A stretch of DNA of 64,000 nucleotides from the NCBI GenBank assembly GCA_039707655.1, contig CM077668.1, positions 64,559,086 to 64,623,085 on the forward strand, read 5' to 3'. Position 1 is the stretch's first letter, and the number at the start of each line of letters is the position of its first letter. This DNA is from Elymus sibiricus (Eukaryota; Streptophyta; Magnoliopsida; Poales; Poaceae). The translations under genes were made by a program, and so were the position numbers. Shown here in pieces: positions 43,422 to 53,445 of this stretch. The notes beneath the pieces were generated by a model. The model had not been told where the DNA came from. It was given only the letters and a program-made list of their open reading frames with translations, and did no database searches.

Positions 43422-45571
43422 TCACCAAGTTAGGACACAAGCCTAAGCTTGGGGGAGTATGTATTCTCACCGACATTACATTCATGTTTACACATTCATT
43501 ACACTTGTCGGTGATCATAGTTTTCTTTGTTTGTTTGCATTTGCATTTGCATTTATTTATTTTTGTTTCTTTTGTGTGTTTGAAAAACTTTGAAAAATCC
43601 AAAAATATTACTCGCTTGTTTTCGGTTTTTCTTTCTTGTTTATTTAGTTCGTAGCAGTAAAAGAAAACCCAAAAGATTTCTCATTTCTTCTTTTGCTCTT
43701 TGTTGAGAGTTCTTCGATGGAAATAGTTTTTCTCGCTTTTCATTTTTCTTCTTTCGTTTGCTTTCTTCAGAAAAACTAAAACCTCCAAAAAGATTTCAAT
43801 GTGTTTCTTTGAATTCCTTTTCTTTTCTTTGAGTCGTCGTAAGGAGAAGACGTCGTAAGAATTGTCGAGTGGCTCTTATATGCTTTATTGTTGATCTAAC
43901 AAAAGGGTCAATATTTCCTTGTCTTCTCCTTTGAATAAAGTGTTTGTAGATTTTCAGCTTAGTCCACAGGCACACTTGCACTATTATTATTTTCACATCA
44001 TTCGGTCATGCAAGTGAAAGGCAATAATGACGATGATTTGATGAAGTGACTGTGGTGAGGGAAAGTTGGTATGAACTTTTATTGTTTCTGTTTTTATAAA
44101 TATGTTTAACTCAGTAGCCTTAATTCAGCGCATTATGAGTAAACATGTTTGTGATGACAATTAGAGATTATATTTGCTCCTGCCATGCTTAAGTAACTAG
44201 GCGTGGATAATGATTTATCTTGAGTGTCAACATGCATTAAAGTGATTATGATGTAGTATGTTAGGATGGTATCCTCCTATGAACAATTCAAGTGGCTTGA
44301 CTTGGCCCATGTTCACACATGTAGTTGATTCAAAACCAATGCAACCTTCATGATATTTATATTCAGGATGTTTATATCCTACTCATGCTCATGTTCAATG
44401 TTAAATATTCGCAATGCATGATTATGACCGTTGTCGCTCTCTAGTTGGTCGCTTCTCAATCTATTTGCTAGCCTTCGCCCGTACTAAGCGGGAATGCTGC
44501 TTGTGCATCCAAATTCATGAAACCCAAAGTTATGCCAAAAGAGTCCACCATATCTGCCTATATACGGTATTACCCTACCGTTCCAAGTAAATTTGTATGT
44601 GCCATCTCTAATCATTCAAATAAACATGTGTTTTGTGTGCCCGTACCGCTCATGGAGTGATAGGGCGGTCAATATCTTCCATGCTAAGCGGGTTATTCTC
44701 ACGACGAGAGTTTATTCACTCGTCTTGCATGAGAAAGGCTGGTAATTGGGATGCCCAGTCCTGTTAAACAAAAACAAAGAAAAATATAATAAAACAAACT
44801 CCCCCTGGAAAGTTGATTGTTTGGAGGGCACCCGAGGATTCGACTAGCCATGGATTGAGTCTGTATGGTTGTGGGGGAGTAAATCTTTACCTTTCTGCAT
44901 GGGAACCGCCAATAATGTGTTTAGCATGGAAAATGTTGCAATCCTTTGTCGTGACGTTGACAGGAAAAGCATACCTCTCTCAAAATGTATTCATCTCTAT
45001 TTTAGCTCTGAGCTCTGGCACCTCTGCAAATCTCTGCTTCCCTCTGCGAATGGCCTTTCTATTTACTTTCATGTTATTTACTTTTATTGTTGAGTCATCA
45101 CCTTCTCGTTCAAGCACCAATTTTGAGAGCACAATTGTCATTCTTAGTGTAACATGCATTGAGTCTAGTTAATGTTGGATGTGAGCATGACTGGATCTCT
45201 TCTACCCTGAATTACAATGTTTAGTCGCTGCTTGAACTTCAGAGGTGCTCTGCATTTATGTTTTGCGGTCCCAGAAAGGGCTAGCGAGATACCATGTTAT
45301 CATATTATATCATGATTGTTTTGATAAATTGTTGGCATCCGAGATATGTTATTATTACTCGCTAGTTGATTATGCCATTGATTTGAGTAAAGGTGAGTTC
45401 TAAGTGTTATCATTCATATGGTTAGTTCATGATCTTTGCTGAAAACTTGGTTACTAGTTAAGCTTATATACGGCAACAGAACCAAAAGGGTTTGTAAAAG
45501 TTTTTCTTTGTCACTTTCAGTTTATCAACTAAATTGCTTGAGGACAAGCAATGAGTTAAGCTTGGGGGAGT
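43422..45571 (+). other. Element D 3' spacer
   Basis: Non-coding. It begins with aagcttgggggag (43445) and ends with the same motif (45558-45570) before the LTR. About 650 bp (44466-45130) are homologous to element A. Short ORFs in it are AT-rich shadows. Confidence 0.7.
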
Positions 45572-46954
45572 TGATACGTCTCCAACGTATCTACTTTTCC
45601 AAACAACTTTGCTCTTGTTTTGGACTCTAATTTGCATGATTTGAATGAAACTAACCCGGACTGACGCTGTTTTCAGCAGAACTACCATGGTGTTGTTTTT
45701 GTGCAGAAATAAAAGTTCTCAGAATTGGACAAAACTTTGCGGAGATTTTTTATTGAATAAATAAAAATACTGGAACAAAGATCTACTGGAGGGAGGCCAC
45801 CTGCTGCCCACAAGGCAATAGGGCGCGCCCTGATGCCTTGTGGGGCCCACAGGCGGCCGTCTGAGCTAATTCCAAGCCTATAAATTCTGTCTTGCCAAGA
45901 AAAAAATACGAGAGAAGTTTCATCGCGTTTTACGATACGGAGCCGCCGCCACCTCCTGTTCTTCATTGGAAGGGCTGATCTGGAGTCCGTTCGGGGTTCC
46001 GGAGAGGGGGATTCGTCGCCGTCGTTATCATCAACCCTTCGTCATCAACAATTCCATGATGCTCATCACCGGGAGTGAGTAATTCCTTCGTAGGCTTGCT
46101 GGACGGTGATGGAGATGGATGAGATTTGTCATGTAATCGAGTCAATTTGTTAGGGCTTGATCCCTAGTATCCACTATGTTCTGAGATTGATGTTGCTATG
46201 GCTTTGCTATGCTTAATGCTTGTCACTAGGGCCCGAGTGCCATGATTTCAGATCTGAACCCTTTATGTTTTCACCAATATATTTAAGTTCTTGATCATAT
46301 CTGCTAGTTGTATGCACTTGTTATTGTTCTGAACCGTAGACCCCAAGGTGACAATAATTGGGATACTCTCCGGGGATGACTGTAATTCGAGGAGTTCAAG
46401 TATTCACCATATGTTAATGCTTTGTTCCGGTTCTCTATTAAAAGGAGGCCTTAATTACCCTTAGATTTCCATATGGACCCCGCTGCCACGGGAGGGTTGG
46501 ACAAAAGATGTCATGCAAGTTCTTATTATAAGCACGTATGACTATATACGGAATGCATGCCTACATTGAATTGATGAATTGGAGCTATTGTGTATCGCTC
46601 TAGGTTGTGACTGTTGCATGATGAATGTCATCCATACAAATATCCATCGTTGATCCAATGCCTACGCTTTGCTAATATTGCCTTTGCTAAGTTACTACGG
46701 TTGCTGCTGCTGTTACAATCACTACAAAACTGTTACTGTTACTATTGCTACTGTTATCGCTACTATCAAAACTATCATACTACTGTGCTACTGATACTTT
46801 GCTGCAGAGAAATAACTTTCCAGGTGTGGTTGAATTGACAACTCAACTGCTAAGGCTCATAAATATCCTTTGGCTCTACTTGTGTCGAATCAATAAATTT
46901 GGGTGAAATACTACCCTCGAAGACTGTTGCGATCCCTATACTTGTGGGTCATCA
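45572..46954 (+). repeat. Element D 3' LTR (1383 bp)
   Basis: Starts TGATACGTCTCCAACGTATC and ends tgtgggtcatca. TATAAAT box at 45879-45885. A run of gttact/gctact-type trinucleotides lies at 46683-46806. Confidence 0.88.
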
Positions 46955-47870
46955 AAGACGATCGGAAGGGCCCTCCGTGGTAGTCGCGGTGGTCACACCC
47001 GTCCACCGCGCACAGCACGGTCGCGTTGGCGAAGTGGACCGGCCAGTACGCCGAGGGCGCCGACACCCGCCGCTGGTATCCCGTGGTTGGCTCCCACACG
47101 AGGAAGTCCTCCACTGGTATTCCATGATTGTCGATGGAGATGAAAAGGGCGCGGCCGTGGCGGTAGTTGAGGACCCACCAGAAGCGATGGTCCAGGGCGG
47201 GGAGGGAGAAGGGTGAGGCGGTGGCGGGGAAGAACCGGGGGAGGAGGCAGATCTCCGCGTTGTGGAGGAATCCCATTGGGGACGCCCGTGGACCTCGTGT
47301 AGGAGACGGAGGAAGCCCGGGCCGAACGCGGCATGGTTCCAGGGCGAGATAGGACTTTCAACACCCGGGTGGCCCTACACCCTCTATGAACAGTAAATTC
47401 AAAAAAAAGTTGAAGACAAAATAAAAAAAATCTGAAACTTAGGAACATCAAACATTCGACGTTCTTGCAAAGTTTCAACCTCAAATAACATTTGAGGAGC
47501 CCTCACCTAAAAAAACAAATTCAGTGTTCAAAGTTTATGTGCACTTTTGAGCAGTAATTTGTTTTTTTGTGAGGGCTGCTCGAGTGTTATTTGTGGCTGA
47601 AAATTTGCAAGAACATGAAAAGTTTGATCATCTGTGATCCCCCAACGTTTCAGATTTTTTTGATTTCTGCTTCATTTTTTTTTAATTTACCGTTCATGAG
47701 GGTGTAGGGACACCCGGGAGCTGTCACACCTTTCTCATCCTGGGCTTGCAGACGAGCGTGGCCCGGAGGAGGGACAGTGGGTCGTCGGGAGGGAGGCGGA
47801 GGAGGACCTCTTGGACGAGGTCTTCCGGGATTGCCGCCGATGGGTCGCGGCCGTCAGGCGCCACCACCAT
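46955..47870 (-). pseudogene. Grass F-box protein pseudogene, split by a MITE and cut by element D
   Basis: F-box proteins recruit substrates to SCF ubiquitin ligases. On the minus strand a likely start at 47870 (MVVAPDGRDPSAA) leads into an F-box (IPEDLVQEVLLRLPPDDPLS, then LLRATLVCKP) ending near 47735. A foldback MITE occupies 47362-47720. The gene resumes as PGFLRLLHEVHGRP, then a 1-nt frameshift near 47280, then GFLHNAEICLLPRFFP and DHRFWWVLNYRHGRALF. The next block, DFLVWEPTTGYQRRV, is the repeat-type C-terminal region of the large grass F-box family. The frame then runs into the LTR of element D at 46954. Three independent lesions; the C-terminal part is missing. Confidence 0.75.
47362..47720. 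mobile_element. Foldback MITE inside F-box pseudogene (about 359 bp)
   Basis: The left end cacccgggtggccctacacc and the complement of the right end ctcccgggtgtccctacacc match. The inverted similarity continues through the whole element: gaacagtaaatt, tctgaaac, gttcttgcaaa, caaataaca and agccctcac appear in both arms. It is thus one long hairpin with arms of roughly 175 bp. No ORF. A target-site duplication is not evident, so superfamily is unassigned. Confidence 0.75.
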
Positions 47871-48471
47871 GCTGCCGCTAGGTCTGATCTCTGACTCTGT
47901 GTGCTGACTGAAGGAAGAGTGAACTAATTGTCCACTGGTTCGGCTCAACCAGGTCAAAACGAGTTCCACGGGGTCTGACTTTTTCCAAATAAAGGCTTAT
48001 CTTTAGAAAAATACTAGCACAACTTCTTTTATTCTTTGATTATTTTTTATATTAAAAATCTTGTGTGCACAACGTCTTATATTAGTTTACGGAGGAAGTA
48101 TCTTATTATCATTTTCATTTTTTTTTCGTTTTCTCCTTTACTCACTCGTTTCACGAAAGAATAGCGCGAAAATTTGCACGTGTAAACTATGGAGCGCTCA
48201 ATTGGGCAAATTCCTATTCCTTCCCCCTTCCCCGTCTAGAGCATGAGAAATTAAACCTTCCTGGTCGCCAAGCTCACCGGTTGTAAGTTGTTTTTTCCTT
48301 AGCATAAAAGCTAGGGTTTTCATGTCCGCTTGTGGCTCTAACACGCCGTCGAGAGTTTATCTCTATTGGTCATCGGTATCCAGCATTCCCCGAGTACTGT
48401 ATCCCGCAGGCATGTCCGTGGTGAGATTAGGTTTTTCTGGCAGCCGTGACACCCATTCCTGCTAGCAATCC
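47871..48471. other. Flank upstream of F-box pseudogene, with a Stowaway-type end
   Basis: AT-rich; no gene seen. At 48070-48100 the complement reads tacttcctccgtaaactaat followed by ataagacgttg, the terminal sequence of Triticeae Stowaway/mariner MITEs. No second end was found nearby, so it is a fragment. Confidence 0.5.
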
Positions 48472-49270
48472 ATGGTAGACAAGGGTGAGTCAAGCGGCTC
48501 ATCTAAGGATCGGTTATTGAATAGATTGGAAGCCTTCACTTGCATGAGGAAGATGGGGACGATTTCATGTGGGAAGATGAGATCATCGACCGGACAGAAG
48601 GCCAAGTGGCTGGTGATATCGCCAAGGTTCATACGTCGAGAGGTTTAGCCCTAGTGCATTATTTGCTGAGATGAGATCAAAGTGGAACCCTTTGAAAGAA
48701 GTGATCTCGAGGCGGATTGAAGAGAACCCCTTCACGGTTCAGTTCGGCTGGCTATGAGATTGGAACAAAGCAATGGTTATCGCATCCTGGTTCTTCAGAA
48801 ATCAGATCCTTCTAATTGAGGAATATGATGGGTTCCTGGACCCTAGAGCGGTGATCTTTGATAAACTTACAGTCTAGGTGCAAGTGCATAAATTGTAGAA
48901 TAATTTCCTCCATGATTCGATTATTAGAGGCATGTGCGGGCCCATGGAGAGATTCTTGAGCATGCATGGTTCGTGCGTGAGTTTGTCTGACTGCATGTTA
49001 GAATGGATGTGAACAAAAAGATCACAAGGTTCGTCTCCGTTAATAGGGGGAGTGGTACCAGGTGAAATACGAACGACTACCAATTTTTTGCGGCAATTGT
49101 GATTTATTGGGCCATTGGCACTAGGAGTGTGGTGATGGGGAGCATGATGGTGCTAGCCTTAAGTGGGGAAAATTTTATTCTCGCTGATGGAGGATGTGGC
49201 AGGTGCTTTGGTAGGGATGGCGGTCATGGCCTAGGAGGCGCTAGGGGCCCTAATGGATAATAGTGATGGA
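48472..49270 (+). pseudogene. Fossil LINE ORF1 (DUF4283 and CCHC knuckle)
   Basis: ORF1 of plant L1-type LINEs encodes an RNA-binding protein. After ATG 48472 (MVDKGESSGSSKDRLLNRLE), a shift of frame gives EEDGDDFMWEDEIID. The DUF4283-type core then follows in pieces: FAEMRSKWNPLKEVISRRIE, ENPFTVQFGWL, then WFFRNQILLIEEYDGFLDP, with several stops. It ends in the diagnostic knuckle region VKYERLPIFCGNCDLLGHWH (about 49062-49122), followed by a stop and ECGDGE. At least four frameshifts or stops. No ORF2 follows in this orientation. Confidence 0.7.
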
Positions 49271-50140
49271 TTCTTCATAAGGGGTAGAGGCGCAGGGTTC
49301 AACAGTTCGAGCCGCGGATGTGGCAGTATGGGTGAAAGGAACGAGAGGTTGACTTGAGAGGGGGGGGGGGCTGAATAGGAGACTATTAAATTTAAGTTTA
49401 ACTTCCAAATTTTAGGTCAATGCAGATAAAGTATATTCTTTAAATATGAAACAAGGTGATAAAAACATATATGGCAAGAAAGCTCAAGGCAAAGTATGTT
49501 AGGCAACAATATAATTAGCAAGCCAACAAGCATAAAAAATCAAGTAAAATTACGAGAAAGAATTAACCACAAGTGAGTCGTGGATGTGGATTTTATCCTA
49601 AAGTTCACACTCTTTGGGGAGTGCTAATCTCCATTGGAGGGATGCTGAAGTCAAAGCTCCAGAGCGCCACCAAGTGGCTCACTGTATTCTTTCTTTGAGT
49701 CACCTCCAACGAATGAGCCTCAAATCATTCGGAGTTTACCTTGAAGGTGACCAGCACACCTTCACAAACTTCGAGCGGGGAACACGAATCGTTTTGGTGG
49801 AAGTGTAGATTGGGTATTGCTCTCTCTCTATCCCCAAAGAATCAACAAGTTTGGGTGGAGAAATAAAGATTATTGAACAAAATGGAGGCTGGCAATGGTG
49901 GAGCAGCTCTCAAAACATTAGTGTTAGGATTGAGGAAGATGAAGGTGCCTTATATAGCCCACCACCCAATGTAGTTGTTGCCTACCTGATGGCCTGTGTG
50001 CATGAGCTAAGTTGGCCCCGTGCGCACGGGGTCAACTGAGAGAAATTCCCCAGCCCCATGCACATTGGACATTGTTTTTTGTCCGTGCGGACGAAACGGA
50101 CGCGAGCCGAGGTAATACGTCGGCCCGTTGGAGTTGCCCT
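49271..50140. other. Unclassified repeat-like DNA
   Basis: Around 49345 the phrase gaggttgacttgagag is followed by a run of eleven G residues and ctgaatagg. This looks like the end of a repeat seen widely in grasses, but I cannot name it. The tail (about 50085-50140, cggcccgttggagttgccctaa) resembles the end of a Harbinger-type MITE. A TATATAG lies near 49953. No gene supported. Confidence 0.35.
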
Positions 50141-50452
50141 AAGGGTAACCCATAGTTTTTTTTTAAAGGAGAACATTTTTGCCTCATACTTTTTCAGAGC
50201 TCGGCCATGTTGACATTGGGAATGCTTGGCACAATCTATTAACCGGGCCGTTGCTCGGCCCAACTTCTGCGCCGTCTCCGTTGCCTTCTCCGTTTGCTCC
50301 AAATTTCATAATTTTACAAAGTCGTCTGTCCGAGAGGCGGCTTGACTCCGGCCGTGCGGCGAGAAGTCCCTGCGGCCCTGCGCATGGCCGCACAGGTGTA
50401 TCCTGTCGTCAACCTCCCGCCGTGGTTCCGCTTGCCGGGAGGAAAGAGGAAG

Positions 50453-50604
50453 GGATGCGAGCGCATCAGCAGAATAAGGAGGCAGAAAAGGAGGGCGGCA
50501 TCGGCAAGAGGATGAAGGTCGCGGTCGATGTCACCATGGACCTCGATATCCTCGACTGCCCCGTCTCTGCTTCCAGCCCCTGCACCTGTGTTGATCTGTA
50601 CTGA
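50453..50604 (+). pseudogene. Possible SINA-type E3 ubiquitin ligase fragment
   Basis: The frame MRAHQQNKEAEKEGGIGKRM runs into KVAVDVTMDLDILDCPV. SINA-like plant E3 ligases begin their RING with a phrase of the form LDxLDCPxCxxPL. Here the frame turns to SASSPCTC, but dropping two bases at about 50563 would give a CFxPL-type continuation, so a 2-bp insertion is likely. Nothing of the RING remainder or the SINA domain follows, so this would be a 5' gene fragment. The identification rests on about 15 residues. Confidence 0.4.
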
Positions 50605-51480
50605 TAGTGATAGTAATGTCTCTCAAGATTTCACTAGTTGGTCAAACATTTAGTTGGGATGGGCAATTGTAGCATTAAGCTTAATAAATGTTGCAACTTG
50701 CAACTATGCACAGAAGTGAATGAGCACTTGTAGAATTAAGTAGAATGGATTCAGATGGTTATTGTGGTTGTAGAATGTGCACGCCTAACAAACGTTTGCC
50801 ATGTTCTCTTCAATGCTCACTGCTTCCTATTATAATTGTGGAAAATTATACTATATTAGGGAAACTGGACAGTGCCTTATGCAAACTAGGCAAGTCATGA
50901 GGTCTACGTATCATCATTATGGAGAAACCACAAGCTACAGAAAATATTACTATATGCAATGAAGCCATGACATACTATCAACTTGTGGTAGTGTGGGTTT
51001 GGTGTATCTCCAATTCTCCATATAGGAACAACTTCTGTCATACTGCTAGGAGTAAATTTATACAACAAATTAATGTCAAATGTAGATTCATGCGCATTCT
51101 CTTATAGTGTGGATGCTATTTCGTTATTATATAATGCTGATATCGTAATCCTGTTTATGTGGTACAATGGGTATAACTTTAGACCCACCCAACTTGTATG
51201 AAATTATTCTGAAGTTTCGAAAGCAAAAGTATAACGGCTGTACACTAAAGTCTGAAGCATAAAAGGTGGCCCAAGCCATGTTGTTGAAATGTACAATCCA
51301 TCATGTATGATTAAAAGAGATGCAAAACTATAGCCGGCTATTTCATAACTTTACTAGACAATTGTACATGGATTCCATTTAGTGGCACCCTGCTCAAACC
51401 GCTATTGCAAGGCTATAACCGGCTATTTAAAACATTGATTGTAGCCCTGTTTTGATTGATTGCAATCTATATGCACTAGC
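50605..51480. other. AT-rich spacer, no gene recognised
   Basis: No coding pattern seen. The phrase ctataaccggctatttaaaa near 51412 and agccggctattt near 51331 form a short local repeat. Otherwise it looks like ordinary low-copy intergenic DNA. Confidence 0.5.
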
Positions 51481-51501
51481 ATCGTCGAAACAACAAACAT
51501 A

Positions 51502-51959
51502 CCGAGACGCGGACACGGTTATCTGCTTTGAACTTGAGAACAAGGTGTGGAACAAAGTGATCAAAAGCCCCCCAAAAAGTGGGATTAAACCTAGGGTGGT
51601 TTGACCATATAGGAGAGCTCACTGGCACGTTATGCATGGTTGAGTCGGAGGTGTTGAGCGATGATCATGGATTCGCCAACGTGGGGCTCTTGACCGCTTC
51701 CCACAAAAGCGTCTGGATCAAAGCATACACCATTTTAATTGATCCCACATACAAATATATTTCAATGCCATTGAGGGTGATGCATGGTGGAAAGTTGTGG
51801 TTCTACGGCTTAATTAATATGACAACAACACCGATATTGCAAGTCTATAATCCCCTTTATGGAACGTCCACAGATGTAGTTAAGACTCTCGACCAGCCCG
51901 GAGGTGGATTTCATATTTGTAACTTGGATTTGGGGGATTTCGTCTCTGCCAAGAAATAA
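51502..51959 (+). pseudogene. F-box-associated-domain fragment (5' part missing)
   Basis: One frame reads YRDADTVICFELENKVWNKV followed by IKSPPKSG and stops. The adjacent frame takes over from about 51575 as LNLGWFDHIGELTGTLCMVE, then HKSVWIKAYTILIDPTYKYI, GKLWFYGLINMTTTPILQVYN and a stop at 51957-51959. The order (a sentence about the formatted expression, ELxGxLCMV, VWIxxY, LYNP-like ending) is that of the F-box-associated type 3 domain. No F-box precedes it, and the two frames are joined by a frameshift, so this is a gene remnant. It is on the opposite strand to the F-box pseudogene at 47 kb and of a different subfamily. Confidence 0.6.
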
Positions 51960-51979
51960 TGCCCTGAATCCTCTTTCAG

Positions 51980-52474
51980 TTTTTTGTTTTTTGAAAGGCC
52001 GGTGTTAATAAGGAAGGAAAGACAGAGAAAATGAGAAGAAAAGAGAAACTCTAGCACACTAAAACCCTCCCCTCACTCAACCAGGATCCCCAAAGGGATA
52101 TTGCAAACATTTGGCGCCTGTAATGCGCCAATGCCCAAGCGTTTCATGTGCAAATCCGATGACGGTGTTGATACTAGCAATCGAGTTCCAGAAAATTCTT
52201 CGGTTACGCTCCAGCCAAATCTCCCATGCAATCAGAATCATCATGGCCTTGAAACCCTTCTGATCTGCAGGCGCCGCTTTGGACCACATCTCAATCCAGC
52301 GCTTTGAAGCACTTGGCCATGGACCCCAGCATCAGGGTTTAGTGACGTACATCCTCGCCATTGCGATATTTTCCTCCAGATTTGACACGCCATGTGGCAT
52401 TCCCAGAATAAATGCACGGTCGTTTCCAGGTTCCGATTGCACAAGGAAAAAAAAATACTCCTTCTGACATCCAT
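51980..52474 (-). mobile_element. 5'-truncated LINE: ORF2 zinc-binding tail, 3' UTR and A-rich end
   Basis: On the minus strand the zf-RVT region of a LINE ORF2 is visible (CNRNLETTVHLFWECHMACQ, then IWRKISQW). After a frameshift near 52300-52340, it continues AMMILIAWEIWLERNRRIFW to a stop at 52077-52079 after YPFGDPG. A 3' UTR of about 85 bp follows and the element ends in AAAAAACAAAAAA (complement of 51980-51992). The 5' truncation point is near 52474. No RT catalytic core is present. Confidence 0.75.
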
Positions 52475-53090
52475 GCCGGATCATCTGTTATGCGGCATTA
52501 ATTGATGTACATCTTTTTGCTCTAACTTAATTAGCTCTTGGTTGAAATTAATTTTTAATATTGTCAGCCATTACCTTTCATAATCATAACGGAAGAGAAC
52601 TCTTGAAACAACATCTGCATCTCTAGATGACACAACCAAAATTCCTCATCTCACTTAATTTACCTTGCAAACTAGAAAGTGAGAAGGTAAAAGCATGAAT
52701 GTAAAGAAGCCACTAACTAGTAGTATTCTCTTTCAGTTCTGTTTAAACTTTTCTTGTGCAATGTTCTCATGGGCCTGAAATCTGAAGTTGTGTTTCTCAT
52801 TAAACGTGTTGTTGTTTGCTCACACATGGCGAATTTGAGGACGTATGTCTATGTTATCCTTGTATCACCGGCATTTCTTTACTTCACTTCCAAATCAGAA
52901 TCCAAAAGCAACTCCTAGTGCTAATTTTTTTTATGAAAATCTCAATCCATAATAGCGCATCAAGTAATTATATGTCTTTCATTGAGATCAGGTTGCTCGA
53001 GACAAAGAAAAATAAGTCCAAAACTAGAGAAGAAGCCACGCACAGGGTTTAATTTGTTTAATTTGATTAATTTGCACACCTCTTGAAAAG
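52475..53090. other. AT-rich spacer, no gene recognised
   Basis: No domain or repeat terminus seen. It lies between the LINE tail and the 3' end of the minus-strand host gene. Confidence 0.5.
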
Positions 53091-53287
53091 GCAGACCACC
53101 ATGACAACAGCCAAATATCATACAACAGGTTCAAAGCCACAATATTCAAAGTACACACAGCATATAGGAGTACTTATATATACTTTTGTCACTAGAGCGG
53201 GAACCGGCCAGCCTAATATAACAACTTATACATGATAGATCACACCAACAGATAACAATTCCAAGCACATGATGGCAGTTTCCATCT

Positions 53288-53293
53288 TTTATT
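53288..53293 (-). promoter_or_regulatory. Candidate polyadenylation signal AATAAA of the host gene
   Basis: The minus strand reads ggctAATAAAagatgg, about 50 bp after the stop codon of the putative terminal exon. Confidence 0.45.
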
Positions 53294-53342
53294 AGCCGCC
53301 ATCGCATCCCTCATGGATAGCGAAATAGCAGCTAAAAGTCGA

Positions 53343-53445
53343 TCAAGATACTTGCAGCTCTTGGCACAGCCTCGCCAAGTTTCCACTAACACGTCTGCGA
53401 GGCAACTCTTTCTTGACAGTCTCATCAACGTCAGGGCTTGGGGTT
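53343..53445 (-). CDS. Terminal exon of unidentified host gene, distal part
   Basis: On the minus strand an open frame enters from the copia insertion point at 53445 as TPSPDVDETVKKELPRRRVS and ends GNLARLCQELQVS with TGA at 53343-53345. An AATAAA signal (complement of 53288-53293) follows about 50 bp after the stop. The same frame continues without interruption across the insertion into 63083-63112, counting the duplicated GGGTT once. Together they give a 43-codon exon with an intron acceptor. I do not recognise the protein. It is basic and amphipathic, and looks like a real C-terminus rather than a transposon gene. The insertion separates the last 34 or so codons from the gene. Confidence 0.55.

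Larger units (their letters stand above)
43156..46954 (+). mobile_element. Element D: 3' half of a Sabrina-like gypsy element
   Basis: An in-frame C-terminal coding remnant (43156-43421) is followed by a 2.1-kb non-coding spacer, a PPT-like agcttgggggag (45559-45570) and a complete LTR (45572-46954). The LTR runs TGATACGTCTCC...GTGGGTCATCA. The 5' portion is absent; element C abuts at 43155. On the right D sits directly in an F-box pseudogene; the next 5 bp are aagac. The family name Sabrina is from memory and tentative. Confidence 0.75.
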
